Shown here piece by piece: positions 1 through 13,508 of a DNA stretch of 64,000 nt. The notes beneath the pieces were generated by a model. It had not been told where the DNA came from. It worked only from the letters and a program-made list of their open reading frames with translations, and searched no databases. Position 1 is the first letter of the stretch, and the number at the start of each line of letters is the position of its first letter. Source of the DNA: Synanceia verrucosa (lineage: Eukaryota > Chordata > Actinopteri > Perciformes > Synanceiidae); contig CM056559.1 of NCBI GenBank assembly GCA_029721515.1, forward strand, positions 14,561,001 through 14,625,000, in the 5' to 3' direction. The position numbers and the translations under genes were made by a program.

Positions 1-920
1 AAATCAATGCATGGGTCTGCGTGAAATTAAGAGCGCAGGCACAGAACAGAGTGAGGACAGAAACCATCTGGTCCTCACTAAAGAAGCCTGGCTGTTGTCA
101 GAGCACTTAATAGTAGAGTGATTACGGACAGTTTCTCAGACTGGATCCTGTTGTACTAGAGGCTTAAACTATGTAATGAGACGGCTAATGACGTCAGCAG
201 ATATTGGGGGATAAAAAAAGGACGATTCAGGTTGTGATGATATAGTATTAGATACTAGAGGTAACTACATACATTTACAAGATTTGACCATTCTCTTCTT
301 CAATTCTTTTTTCAGAATATATTCTTTAAAAAATATCTTTTCCAATAAATGTGCTGTGGACAGTGTTATTACCAAATGTTCAGTCAGGGGGACATTGTAA
401 ATAACATTCTGTCACATGGGATTCGTCTTTCTTCACATAAATTCGAGTGTTAAATCTCCAGGACCTTGAGCTGTCTCCTATATAGGCATGGTTTCCCTCA
501 CTTACAGTGAATTGAACACACCTGTGTGTGTGTCCATATATGTAAACCTCTATACATGTGCTTGTGTACGTGTGTATTAAGTTGAGAGTAACATTCATTG
601 CTAGCTCCTGGCAATTGCAGTAAAGGCAGGTCCGGAATCGTTGGGAAGAAATATGGGTTTTCTTCTATTGGATAAAATATTGAATTCTTGAAAGTTAACT
701 TAATTAATTTCTCTTGTAATGAATTTAATACAACCACAGCTGGCTGTATTGCAGTTTATAGTAGATTAAGATGTGATCAGGGGTGAGTCAGGGGTGGCCT
801 CATGGACAGTGAAAGGCTCCTCGTACAGGCTTGTTAGTGGGTAGTGGAAGGAGAAAAAGAAGATGACTCCGAGCTTTACATTTTAAATCATTGGGGTGTT
901 GCTTCTCATGTTCCCTTGTT

Positions 921-1594
921 ACCTCCGCCAAGGAGGTTATGTTTTCATCAGGGTTTGTTTATTTATTTGTTGGTTTATTTATTTATTGGTTTGCAAAATA
1001 ACTCAAACATTTTTGGACAGATTTTGACGAAATTTTCAGGATTGGTCAGAAGTGGCCTAACTTAAAACTGATTGATTTTTGGTGGTGATCATATCCGATT
1101 CAAGGTCATCAAGGTCAAATGAACGGCCACACCATAGTAATGTTTGGGAGATTTTGCATATTTATGAACGCTCCAGGGTATATAATTTTCAGCCAATCAT
1201 CACCTAATTTGGTATATAAACTAATATAGGAATCCAGAAGTCACCAATTCAGTTTGGTCAAGCTCAGTAAAAAGGTCAAGGTCACCAAGGTCAAATATGT
1301 GTTTTTAACCATAACTTCATGTAGGAAGGAGCTAGAGCAATGCAACTAAAAATATCCAGAACAGAATTCTCAATTTATAATCTTGACATTCATATAGTCA
1401 AATATTAATATTTTCCGCGATAATCGTGAAAAACTGTGCATTGAGGACAAAATTGCGGCTCAGAAATCACTCAAATATTGACCTTTTGTCTAAATCGACA
1501 CATTCACTCTTAGGCGTTGTGGACTTGCAGGAGTATACCCTCTCTCAGAATGCTGCCTTGGCAGAGGTCTGTGCTCTCTGAGTGCTTTTCTAGT
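921..1594 (+). repeat. Dispersed repeat with CCTCCGCCAAGGAGG end (copy 1)
   Basis: Starts with the self-complementary CCTCCGCCAAGGAGG and ends TGCCTTGGCAGAGGTCTGTG and AGTGCTTTTCTAGT. The same two ends occur in reverse order at 9830-10052. The inside has AAGGTCAAGGTCACCAAGGT-type sequence and no coding frame. Looks like a non-autonomous DNA element. Confidence 0.6.
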
Positions 1595-1954
1595 GTTATA
1601 TATGTGCTCCTATTCCTCTTCCTATGAAGAATCATGCTCATGCTGAAGCTACAGGGAGTATGATAATCAACAAATAGCATTAACTATTTGTATGATCCAG
1701 TTTAAAAGTAATCAAATTTGCTGACTCCATTCTCTTAATTATCTCTCCTCCTTTATGAATACTTAGCCAGTACTTGATCCCCACTCTTCTCCTGCTTTCA
1801 CGTCTGTGGGAATATCATACTGTATATCTCAGGTGCATGTGACTTTGTTGAGGGAAAAATTAGCCCTCTATTAACTGGCTGCTCCTGCACTGTACTTCAA
1901 CTGGAGAGCCTGTGAAAGAATTCAAAATGGAAAACTTTTTCAGATTTTTGGAAG

Positions 1955-2705
1955 TTAAGCCCCTTTCACACTGCACAAAAACCCCAGGCATTTTGATGTG
2001 GGTCAAATGACCCTCCAGTCGACCCGGGAGTTTATGCTGCAGTGCTGAAAGGCATGTGAAAGGCGAGCCGTGCCTATGAGGGGCCGTGGCGAATCGCTTT
2101 TTACCTGATGACACTGATGTACTGTACCTACCTGACACGTTCTGCTTTAGTCACCAGTCAGCCTGTCAGACTGTCAGTGTGAAGCTCCAGGGTTGCAGAG
2201 CTGCTCATTCATAAGATCAGACTTCCTGTTGATCTCCAGAGACAGATCACTGAACAGATATTTTATTCAATCAAACAAATCAAATGAGTAGCGACATTAT
2301 CCTTAATGGGAGCGCACACGTGATTTAGTCCTACATCATCCTTGAGAAATCCCACCGATCGGGGAATCCTGGTGTGAACTACACGACTGTGTTTATATAC
2401 AGCTTGTTTCGCGATCTGGCAAACCTTTTTTATTGATCATGGCAGTAGGCATTAGTATTAGTATTAACACTGCACTGGGTTTATACACTTTGCAAAAGGG
2501 ACAAAATTGCAACGCATGATAACAGCGATAACATGTCCATGCCGTCCATTGTTTATCTTGCAGTGTTCTGGCAAACTTAAATCTGTATTAATGTTGTCAA
2601 CATGATGACATATGGGAGGGAGGAAAAAACATGCAGCTCGGGTCAACCTGGGTTAGAAAATCCCACGTTGACCCCCTAATTTCAGCGTGAAAGCGGTATA
2701 ACTCA
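1955..2705. repeat. Degenerate inverted-repeat element with CTTTCACACTGCA end
   Basis: Left end CCCCTTTCACACTGCACAAA, right end CAGCGTGAAAGCGGTATAAC. The left end is shared with the palindrome near 23885. Contains GACCC/GGGTC motifs in both orientations. Probably a decayed non-autonomous DNA transposon; boundaries approximate. Confidence 0.4.
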
Positions 2706-5700
2706 GCTCAAAGATGCAATTAAAATATCAGCACAACACACAAAAAAAATATATATTGGATTAATTTGGGTAAAAATTAATCCAATATGTATTTATGTAT
2801 TGGCTTTAAACCCAACAAAGATATGAAAAAGCAACACATTCTCATTCCAACATGTCTTTCTGGCTGCAGTAAACACAAGCTTTATTAGATGGGAATCATA
2901 CAAAAACACTCACTTAGGTCTAAGCTACAAACCACTTAGGTTTAGGAAGGAAAACAATATGGCTGAGGTTAAAGTTGTTACGTATTATGAATTGTGAACA
3001 GTGTTCTCCTGGATGAAAGTCCAGTGTTTGCTGGACCCATCCACAACCCCTCCCATCCTCCTTTTGTCTGATGGGTTTACATTGTAGAAGCCCGATGTGC
3101 CTCAGAATTGGCGCTAAATGGTGCCTTGTGCAGTGATATTGAACATTGATGGCCATGACAATAACCGATGCTCTGGAAATGAGAATGGGCTGGAAAAACA
3201 GGATGTCACAGGTGATATCTTAGGTAACTCCTGTGGTTGTTCTCACAGAGCAATGATGTCTTTTACAGGTCTGGAATGATCCATCCACATTAAGTTAACC
3301 AACAGACTCAGACAGTTTATCCTCTCTGAGTCTTTGCATGTATTTTGTTCCACTGCAAAGTTCCAGGTCAATTATAAGTATTTTGTTGCAGTAACATGAG
3401 TCTATTGAACATCTATTTTTTCAGTTTTTCTTTCCCCATAAAACAAAAGGATACATTTGTAAGACGTTATACTTCTAGGCTAAATTATTATCAGCAAAAG
3501 AGGTGAGACCATGGTTTGCTATAAGATGGCACAAACTCTTGGTTTTAAAGTTTGGATTATGATTATGATGGGAAACCATGGTGCATGAATGATGGCAGGC
3601 CTTATTGTTTGTTTTGTTATTTGCAGAGGTTTTTGAGGTGTGCATGTCATTGTGAGCTTTATTTTCATAAAGAACTGTAGTGCAGATTTCATGATAACCT
3701 CTGACAAGTTGGGTTTTGCTTTGGTTAGCAGCGCTTTCAATCTCTTTATTAGAGGTTACTAAAAAGGTTCACCGAAAATTACAGCTTATTAACAATGAAG
3801 GGCTTCAGAGACCCCTTTCCAGTCTGATAGACCGCTGTGATTTATTCACTGAATAATCAGTTCCTTTGAAATTTTGGACACCCAGAACTGTACATGAACA
3901 AAAACACTGTGAGGATATTACTTAAGGCAAGCGAGAAAAGCTGTACTCACTAGAGCCCATGTTGTAGTGCTTGGTTAAACATTTGAACCCCATCATCAAA
4001 GCACCAAAAATGTTTTCTGATAGTGTTTTGAATATCATTTCCCATAATTAAGACAATTTTTTGAGCATGATCTTACTATCTGGAAAGATTTAAAAAGCCA
4101 GGTGGCTTATTTTTTGAAGCTAAACAGTGGTGAGAATAGTAAACATCATATACACTATATATCTATTTGTTATTGATAGGAAACTGAACATAATATATCA
4201 GTTTTGTGAGACTCTTACTTTAGATAAACTAGAAAAATGGTGAGATGAAGATGACAATATTCACCTCATTTGACAAAATTCAATTATAATTTGCCCAAAC
4301 ATTGCCTTCACCTTCCTGTTGTCATTCCTCAAGTCTGCCATTAACTGTGTGAATCTAGGAATCCCATACCAAGACAAAGGCTTGAAGGCAGCATGCCTGG
4401 TAGGAGGACAGAAGGCAATGCACATACTAAATGCTACATGCTTAACATAGCTATCAGAGGAAGATGCTCATTAAAGCGCTAACAGCTGCCATATGGCAGG
4501 GAAGTTCTCACACTCTAAGCACATCCTCAGGTCTCCAAATGCATCAATCACCGCTGTTTACCAGACTAATGTTGGAGCTAATAGGCTATGTGATTGACCA
4601 TATGCTTCTAAAGCTCACTGTGAGATTCCTACAGTAGCAGTGAAGTACTCTTAGGTTAAAGGATCCTCTTTGAACTTGGGTTGGCTATGCCCATGTAGTT
4701 TTATAGGAAAATAAACTTGTGAAAATTAGGTCAAGGGCAGGAATAATTGTCCTCACCTCACTAAGGCTACTGATAATGACTTTGATCAAGATAGTGAAAG
4801 AAATAAGTCAGAACACAAATCTCCTGGCTACAGAAAAAGGGAGTGATTGTTTTTCAGTATGATCTTTTTGGAGTAACTTTATTGTCATTTTTTGCTCTCT
4901 TTGAGAAATGCTGTTTTTCCCTGTTGTTGTTTTGTAGAAGGCTTTCACAGAGCTGAGCTAGTTCATTTTCATTTTGGGGTGAACTATTGCTTTAGCAGGC
5001 TTCTTCAGTATGCATCGGGGAACCGGTTACTGGTCAGATTTACTGACACTGGCAAATAGTATTGAAGCTGTGTAACAGTACATGTGTTACAGGACGTTTC
5101 TCAGAATTGACTGAGGTGCTTGCTCATGGTTAACTTTATAGACATTGATTATGTTTAGTACAAGATTAAAATATGTTTTTTTTTTCCACAAAAAAATCTC
5201 TCCTAATTTCTAGCCAAGGAGATTGCATACCTGCTTAACATAAGGCATTTAAATCTATGGCCATGTTTCATCCTTTCTGTGAAACACATTTTGTATTCAA
5301 ATCTACCGGTGAACCAAACAGGATGACTTTTCCAGATGTAGGTGTTTCATGAAGAGAAAGAGCAAAACGTTTGACTTTAAGGGCAGATTGTCGAGGCATT
5401 GTTTCACCTTTCACACATTTGTTCAATAATAAAACTTTAATCTGGTAGAATCAACTCACTTGTAAAGAGTTTCCCAAGACTCAAGACTGTGTGATTAATA
5501 GCTGCGTAGAAAAATGTGAACACTCCACTGACCTGACCCGAGCATTGCATGTGTGAAAAACTTTGCACTTCCTCTAAAAGTCACTGAATTCCTTGAATGT
5601 AACACTCTCTCAGGTGAAAATCACCTTCTTTGTAACTCATATCAAGTGATGCATGTTCGTCAGTTTATGGGTCAGTCTTTATCCTATGGCAGGAAGTAGC

Positions 5701-8172
5701 TGCTTACAAATACATAACAACACCCAGTTACATCAATCAACTCATTTGTTGACAACACAAATTAGATTTTATTAATGCTATAAAAAGCAGAAAATTAGAT
5801 ATGTGCATAGCAAGCGATAAATCTGTTTCCCGCTCAGACTGTCCTATCTGATTCAAGCATAAGCTATGCAGTCTCTGCATTATATTAGAGCATAAATTCT
5901 ACACTGAATGGACAAATGGGAAACATATGAGCTGCTTTGGTGAGGTGCCATTATGCAACCACTTGGTCCAAAATGTACAGAATACTAAAATACCAAAGGA
6001 GTGAGTGAAAGTGAGTAATACACTCCTTTCATGATCAAAATGTAACTCGAATATAAGCTCTGTGTTTCTTCACTCTATTATTGTGTGTGAAAATAAGGAC
6101 CTAAGGACTGGTATTCATCCTCAGTGCCTACAACCTTGATTGATTGTATCCCTTCCTCCAGCTAGATGTCTGTTTCATTCAATGCAACCTCTTGAAAACA
6201 ATTCCACTTTTGTCTGAGCTGATTTTTGAAGCTCACAGGTTCCCTTAAAGCTCCTCAGCTGTCTATGAATGAGTTTTGACCTTTGGTCTAGTTCACAGGA
6301 TTTTCTGTTCTTTCTAACATTTTTTTTTCTCCTGCATAAAAGCTCTTTAAACTCAATGGACGATGCAAATCTGAGCCAAGATTAGATCTCTCTCTCCAAA
6401 ATTAAAATGGGATAGAGAAAAATAAAATATGTTTGAGGTCTTTTTTGTTAATGTTGTTGAATAGGCAAAAGCATATGGGACTGTAACTCAATAAGTGGTT
6501 AAGAAGTGTTATTACTTTGCTGTTGGAGCTAGAGGAAATAGTCAGGGGATCAACAAAGAGTTGATAGGATTCATTCAAATGACCCATATTTGTATTAACA
6601 TCACAACACAATGTGCCACAAATAAAGGCAATTACAAAGACACGACAACTAGTTTGCACATCACACCAGCAATGCAGCTCCAGCAATTTAGTTCTACAGA
6701 GCCAATGAATAACAAATAATCTTATAATAAATACAACAGATAGTTAGTGTTGTTGCCCCCTTGCATTTTCATTTTGCAGATTAGAATAATGAATTCATCA
6801 CTTGCCACAAAGGAACTGAAGGAACAAAGGAAATGAGAGATGGAAGCCAGGCTTTCCAATCATCAGGTGGGACGTCTCTACATGTAAAATATTATAGCTC
6901 ATGGCCAAACCACAGATCTTCATTATTTGCTGGCTCTGCTACAACAGTCCATCTAATGTCTGAAAGTGCAGTTAAAATGTGTCCTGTTATTTGTAGAGTG
7001 AAGAGTGATACTGTATCTTGTCTAATTGCATATGCCATTTTCAGTTGAATAACAATGCAGCAGTGTGTATTGCAGAAAATACATGGACATGTTTGGTAAG
7101 TGCATGCCTTTCTTGTGTTCATTTGTTATAACAGAAATGTGAGAATGAACTCGAGAAGAAAATTGAGAAAATACAAATCATCCCCGCAGAAACTCAATTT
7201 CTTCTTCCAGTGAAGAAGAAACAATCAATCACTTTAGGTTTGAGTATCATGTCCGACCACTGAGGTGTGTGCTCCAAGCCTTCCACATTCATTGAACAGC
7301 GTTGAGAGACAAGCCATGCTGCTAAAGCCTGCTGATTCATTTATCGATCTGGACTTTCACTGTCTAATGTTTTTAACATAAGGCCGATGGACACATGGTT
7401 GAAGATTTGCTGATTTATTTTATGCAGAAGTACTTCAAATAGTTGTTTTATTTAAGAGAGAGGAAGAGCGCTGGTCCTTGGAGAAATTGGACAGGAGCTG
7501 TACCGTACTGTAGAGGAAAGTAATGTCAATAACACCTAATGAGATCAGCAGGAATTGGGACCCAGTGGCCAACATTAGTCTGCAGAGAACACAACAATAT
7601 TCAAGCAACTGTCTGCTCTCACTGTTACTTGATGGGAAACCATTATCACCAACATTCATAAACCAACAGGAGATTGGTCGATAATGTCAGCCCTCCCATG
7701 TTATTGGCAGATATTAACATAAAAATTTGATATCGGGAAATATTGGTAACAAGTTTTTATAACCGATGTCCAACTGCTGTAGGCTTCAGTATTTCCTAGC
7801 CTCTATGAACGCAGCATGCAACGTTTACTGGCATGCACTTGAACAACGTATAACAACAACAACAACAAGTGGATCGCTAGCCGTGGCTAACGAGCTACCT
7901 CATCCACTGCCTGACTAATGTTATGTCTCTGGTTTAATTGGAATTATATCCAATTGTGTCCTATGGTTGGTAGATTTTCCATCACACATGAGGGCATGTG
8001 GAAAAAGAAATAGGGCAGTCATATAGCCCCATCAGTATTAGTCTGGTCTGAAGCTGATAAACTTTTTTGTGCCTTTTGTGGTTTTATTTGCATTATTTTT
8101 TAGTCATATGAAAGAGCAGGGTGGATTGAACCCAGTTTATAATGATTGTATTATTTGCCAAGTCATGGCTAG

Positions 8173-8460
8173 TTATAAGATAAGATAAAACTGTATTAAT
8201 TCCTGAGGAAATTCTATACACAGTAGGAAAATGTAAGGAGATTTAAAAGATTTAAAAAGTATATTCAGTGCAAAATAGTGCAAAAATGCAATGCAATATA
8301 GTACAAAACCGACAATATAAACAATGTAACAAAACACAAACACAAAGTTGATATCTTATTTTGCACGGAGAATGTTTCCATTTGGAAAGACATGTTCTAT
8401 TTATGAATGCATACAGTATACCATAAAATTCCACAATAGGAGACATAGTTTTGGTGTAAT
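8173..8460. repeat. AT-rich dispersed repeat tail
   Basis: Starts ATAAGATAAGATAAAACTGT and TTAATTCCTGAGGAAATTCT, wording I associate with 3' tails of fish retroelements, followed by short AT-rich repeats (GTGCAAAATAGTGCAAAAAT). No frame. Class uncertain. Confidence 0.35.
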
Positions 8461-9829
8461 ATCGAGCATCCCTAATTCTAAACCATGACCTTGAAAGATA
8501 GTTTGTAAGACATTACTTCCAAATGGTAGTAAAGTGTGTGTCAGTCAGAGAAAGAGTTCAAAAGTGATTGAAAATGGAGATGTGCACTATAATTCCAAAG
8601 ACATACAGCTGTGTTTCCAAAATTTATAAAAGGATGACTCTGTGTTGAGGTAAGTGGTATGTGTCTATTCTGTCAAGTCCATCAGTGAGATGAAGATTGA
8701 TCATCCAGATTTGTAGGTACAAGGCTCAGAGGCCAAGCGAGGGAGTCAAGACTGATGAATATCGTGGAAAAGGCAGCAGGTGTTTGGGTATCAGGGGACA
8801 TGGACCCAAAGGAAGGGTCACAGTGTTTTATTACATTTTTTAATAAACTGTTGCTTATATACCAAATCAATAGCAGGTGACAACTTAGCTTTTGTCTGGT
8901 TTTGATGACAGGGAAGTTTACCCCAAAAAATACAATAAAATCATCTTTCCTAAAGGAATGATGTTTGCGGAGTCTGCTGAATGCATTTAGAAAAAGACCT
9001 GACTGGTTTTGTAAGGTCATACTTGAAAGAATTTGATCATGGAGGGTAAAAGGTCTACTGGTGACATTGTGCAGGTCTGTTGAGACTTAGAAATAATTGC
9101 ATGCGTTTGTGTATGCATGTGGGTGGGCGGCCTGTGTCCAATGTGCAACTGTTGAACCAAGGCAGAATCTTAATGCTTACATGTGCCATGAGTAACACTG
9201 TTCAGATTCAATATCAAATAAGTTGGTTTCCAATGCAGCCCGTCAACTTTGTGTGGATCTTGGTTAAATGATTGTTGTCTTTTGGTTCTAAGAGATAGCA
9301 AAGGGCTGCTCACATGGTACATGTCTGGCTTAATAAAGCAATAACCTACTCAAGGTCATGAGCATCTGAGAAGTGTTGTTCTGCATGACATGAAGGCTTA
9401 AGCATTTAAGACTTACATACTGTTTGTATTTGGGTTTGTTGCTTGCCACAGTCTTAAATTCTCAAATCCATTGTGGAACTCTTTTTGCAAAGGAAATTAT
9501 CCTTTGTTTCTGTGAATTAAAATGTAGCCAAAACAGCAGATAAAGAAAGTTTGTAGATACCTTGTAGCTTATTCTGAGTATGTCTATTCTCAACCAATGT
9601 CTTGCATTTCCGCATATTTTTGTCCATTTATTGTACAGTGTCTTGTCATTTCTACAACTGGAGAAAAATGATAATTACCCCACTATACATCTATTTTTAC
9701 GCTACTATGCTTGGTTTTTCACCTCCCTCACTACTTATTCTCATTCTCATGTTCAGCACTTTTACTCCAGAACTATGTTCATTTGATGACTGACTGACGA
9801 GGATTGTGGAAGGCCAAGCCACAAAGTCA

Positions 9830-10052
9830 ACTAGAAAAGCACTCAGAGAGCACAGACCTCCGCCAAGGCATTTAAAGTTACCCCTGCCGCCAAGGAATTT
9901 ATATTTTCACCAGGGCTTGTTTGTTGTTTATCGCTTTGCAAAGTAAGTCAAAAAGTTATGGACGTTTTTTGACGGAATCCGTCCATAGTTATTTTGCAAA
10001 CCAACAAAGGTACAAACAAACCCCTGTGAAACATAACCTCCTTGGCGGAGGT
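9830..10052 (-). repeat. Same repeat family, inverted and internally deleted (copy 2)
   Basis: Begins ACTAGAAAAGCACTCAGAGA and CACAGACCTCCGCCAAGGCA, the reverse complement of the end of copy 1, and ends ATAACCTCCTTGGCGGAGGT, the reverse of its start. About 225 bp versus 674 bp. Confidence 0.6.
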
Positions 10053-13000
10053 AAAAATAGCAACATTCGGAAATCTGGAAAACAAAACTGTGTAGACTTC
10101 TCTCTTATTTGGGGAAACTTGTCTTTGGGGTCACAGTTTAAACAGGGTTTATAAATGGACACCAGATGCATCACTCACTTGACACTCTTTGAGCAACATG
10201 TAACCTGCTGCCTGGTAAACGTCATGTCACACAGACCCATCTTCATGTCCTGACAGGGCCTGAATGCATGTTTGTTCGAATTTAGCTTCTCTTTGATGAT
10301 GGCAAATGACTCTGAGCTGATATGGAGAGCTCATTAGTGTTCTCAGGAGCTGTGGGATCAAAGTGGGGATGTGGGGCAGAGCCCTGAGGGCCACTTCCCT
10401 GTGAGTTAATGAAAAGTGCAGAGTGGGCTTATTTCTCCATGTGCAACTATGTGCATGTGTGTGCACATTTTCTCAGGTTCAGAACGAAGGTTTCTTAGAT
10501 CGCCCCCCGAGTAAAGGGGAATGTGCTAAACTTCCTACTGTGTGAGTAAAGGCCAAGACAGCACTGCTGTGAGCAATATCACTATACCATTTGGTTATCC
10601 ATGAAGAAAAAATGCACATTTTAAAAATGTACATGCATATAATCAGTATAACAGCTAAGGCAGAAAGCTACAAAGGTTGGAACCAGGACAGAACACTTGA
10701 ATCTCTATCAATCTGGCCAATACATCATCTGTAGCAATTCCTTATACAAAGTACAGTAGTTCTCTCCATATGACCCAGATAATACTGCCTGCCCTTCGAA
10801 ACCAAGTGTGGGTGTGGCCTGAAAAACAAACATGCCGACCCATCCTTAGTTTCTGAGGTCCTGCGGGATTCTACAGATTACATGTCCACAGCTACATGTA
10901 TATATGCCATGTTTTTGAAGTGCTAATAATGCTACTTTGCTTGCTTTCCCTCTCACCAATGTTTTTCCAGCAGATTATTACAAACAAACTCTTATCCCTT
11001 TAATAACTACTGTAAAAGATACATACACATTTGTTCTATGAGCTTGTTTACCTCTATTGCTTTCTTTTTGGTTTCACTTACTGTAACACGTGTTTACATC
11101 TCTTCCTCTCCACGGGAAAGACATATGGGAAATACATGTAGTTGTAATAATTGACCACCACTTCTCCAAACTACTTTGCTTTGCATCCCCTCAATTAAAG
11201 CAATCAGAACAGAGATAGAGGATTGTAAATTCATCTGACATGCTCAGCTAGAGACAGTTCTGCCTTAATGGACTTCAGTAGCTTTGAGCCATTTTGCGCA
11301 CATATGGAGGCAGAGGAATTTTATCTTAGCAATCATATACCCTAACCAGTCAAGTTATTCATGATCCTCGGGTCTCCTTCAGGTTAGCAAAACTGATAAA
11401 AAATGGTGCAGTGATAACTGACACTTCCCTGAATGGGCCGCCAGGAGTATACTGGCAATGCTCCTCTGACTCTACTTATTTATGCTGAAACCTAAAACAG
11501 AAATTCTTTTCAGGTTTTTTACCAGAGGGCCTTTGGAGTCCATCTATGTTGGCTTTTGCTTATTAGTGCCCCATTTAACTGTATGTGCTTTATATTAACC
11601 CTCACATAAATGTCTAAACATCAGGGGATTGAGAGAATGGGAAATTACTGCTAATATTGTGCCCACAAAGCCTAAACAAATGATAAAACCTTATTATAAG
11701 CTTGGTAATGATAAAATGCACTTACTTGTTTATTAAAGAAAAGAAATATGCAACTGAAGGTGCATTTCACAGAGTAACCATCTCTAATTTGAGACATTGT
11801 GACACTGATACAGGCAGACCTTGATTTGTCATGTGCTCCTCATCTACACAGACAGGCTGGCAAACATCCTTTTACCGTAAAGTATGTTGCTCCCTACCTC
11901 CTGCTGTGTTTTTTCTTTCCAATTGTATCTCCAAGTTGTGCGTCTCAAAATTTCCTGTTATTCAAAGATAAACAAACTATTGCTCAACACACAGCTAAGG
12001 GGTCCCATGTAGTATTTTAACAGATGGGAGGCAATGCTAAATAACTTTTCCTTTCCCCACTGTTATATGAGTCTTTCTCTTTGACAGGGGGTATACATGT
12101 AAGCGCAATACATTTATCTTTCACCATGTCCTTTTTGGAAAACCAACCATACAACACTGTATCATCCGTGAAAGATCTGAAAAAGCAGCAGATTAATCAG
12201 ATTCTACAAGTATCGCTTAAAACTTACTAAGAAATAATTTTTAAGAAAGTGCTCTTTGACCTCCATCCGACATGCATTAGAGATTCCTTATATCGAAGTA
12301 AAAACAATGTCAGGGATACATGCATTTTTATCATTATTAGACAAGAAAACACACAATTGGTTTAGACCCAATTAACAATGTTTTTCTTGTATTTGCAAGT
12401 CAGAAAATTAATTTGGCAAATCTTTCCTGTTATATGTATAGAATATATAGTATACCAAGCAAACACTGTCACACAGTCACTGTGATATTACCCATTGGTT
12501 TGTGAACTGTGAGTTTGAAGTATCGAGTATTGAGAGGCATTAAGATGAAAATGCAGCCAACCACCAGACTGGACAACACCATGTTAGTGATCTGGCAATC
12601 ACAATGTAACCATGCCCTAATGCAAACCCTGCTGTATTGTCTTTTTTAAACTGCTGAAGAAGACTACTTGAAACTAGTGATTGAGACCCATTAATCTTTA
12701 ATGAGGTAACAGTAATGTTCTTATAGACTTCTGCATTGGCTTCATTTCTCAGACTGCAGAGTCCCCTGGTTGTACAATCAGTCTAATATGACAATGATAT
12801 TGGTAGCAATATGAATTAAATCCCTTGCACATTAAATAAAGAGTTTAAAGACGTGCTTTCGTGGTTATGCACAGCTGATAGAAATCATTATGCACCACCA
12901 GAACGCGGAGCCTGAGGGGTTTTGCGGTAAAAGAGCTAAACAAGGAACAAACCTGGAAACCATTGCACCCTCAGAGACATGTAAAAGTATGGGAAACATG

Positions 13001-13385
13001 GGAAGACCATGAAAACAGTTTCTATGCTTTGTAAGAGTTCGTGAACAGGAGTCTTATTTGCAAATAGCTGATTCAATGAAAGGTCAAAGATTGTGGAGAC
13101 TGGTGAACTGCACCATATGGGAAGATGCAAATAATAGCCTCAAGGAGTGCACTTATAGATTGCGACCTTTAAATGATGATTGCCATCCATGCATTTCTGT
13201 CATACGTGCATACGTGTGTAAATATTTTTGATTTCCTTTCTGTTGGAAACAGGAAGAACTAAAGAACCCATTAAGGACCTTCTCAAAGAGCGAGAAAGAT
13301 TACCTAAAAGGGGCCTTGAAATCTTTCTGTTTTGTGGACTGCAAATTACATTCATAAATATGGGCCTTTAATCTTTGTCTTTCAG

Positions 13386-13508
13386 ATGTTAATGAATGTG
13401 AGGTGGAGGAAGGCGGCTGTGAGGGGTACTGTTGCAACACCATTGGCAGCTACTACTGCAAGTGTCCTGAAGGCAGCCAACTGGGGCCAGACGGCAAGGC
13501 ATGTCACG
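13386..13508 (+). CDS. egfem1: Exon: EGF module 1 of this window (calcium-binding type)
   Basis: Acceptor TTTCAG and donor GTAAGA, 123 nt, phase 1-1. Starts DVNECEVEEGGC (calcium-binding consensus), and CNTIGSYYCKC fits the Asx-hydroxylation consensus. Unusually it has seven cysteines, because codons TGT TGC stand side by side in GYCCNT. The exon upstream of it is not in the window. Confidence 0.9.

Larger units (their letters stand above)
1..13385. other. 13.4 kb without recognisable exons, probably a long 5' intron of the MEGF6-family gene
   Basis: No EGF, EMI or other coding signature on either strand. The first exon at 13386 needs a preceding exon in phase 1, so this is most likely intron. 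It contains the dispersed repeats listed separately plus AT-rich unique sequence. Confidence 0.55.

Noticed and set aside
9211..9236. TTGGTTTCCA, similar to the 3' end of miR-551a
   Set aside because: The seed region upstream does not match and no hairpin partner is present.
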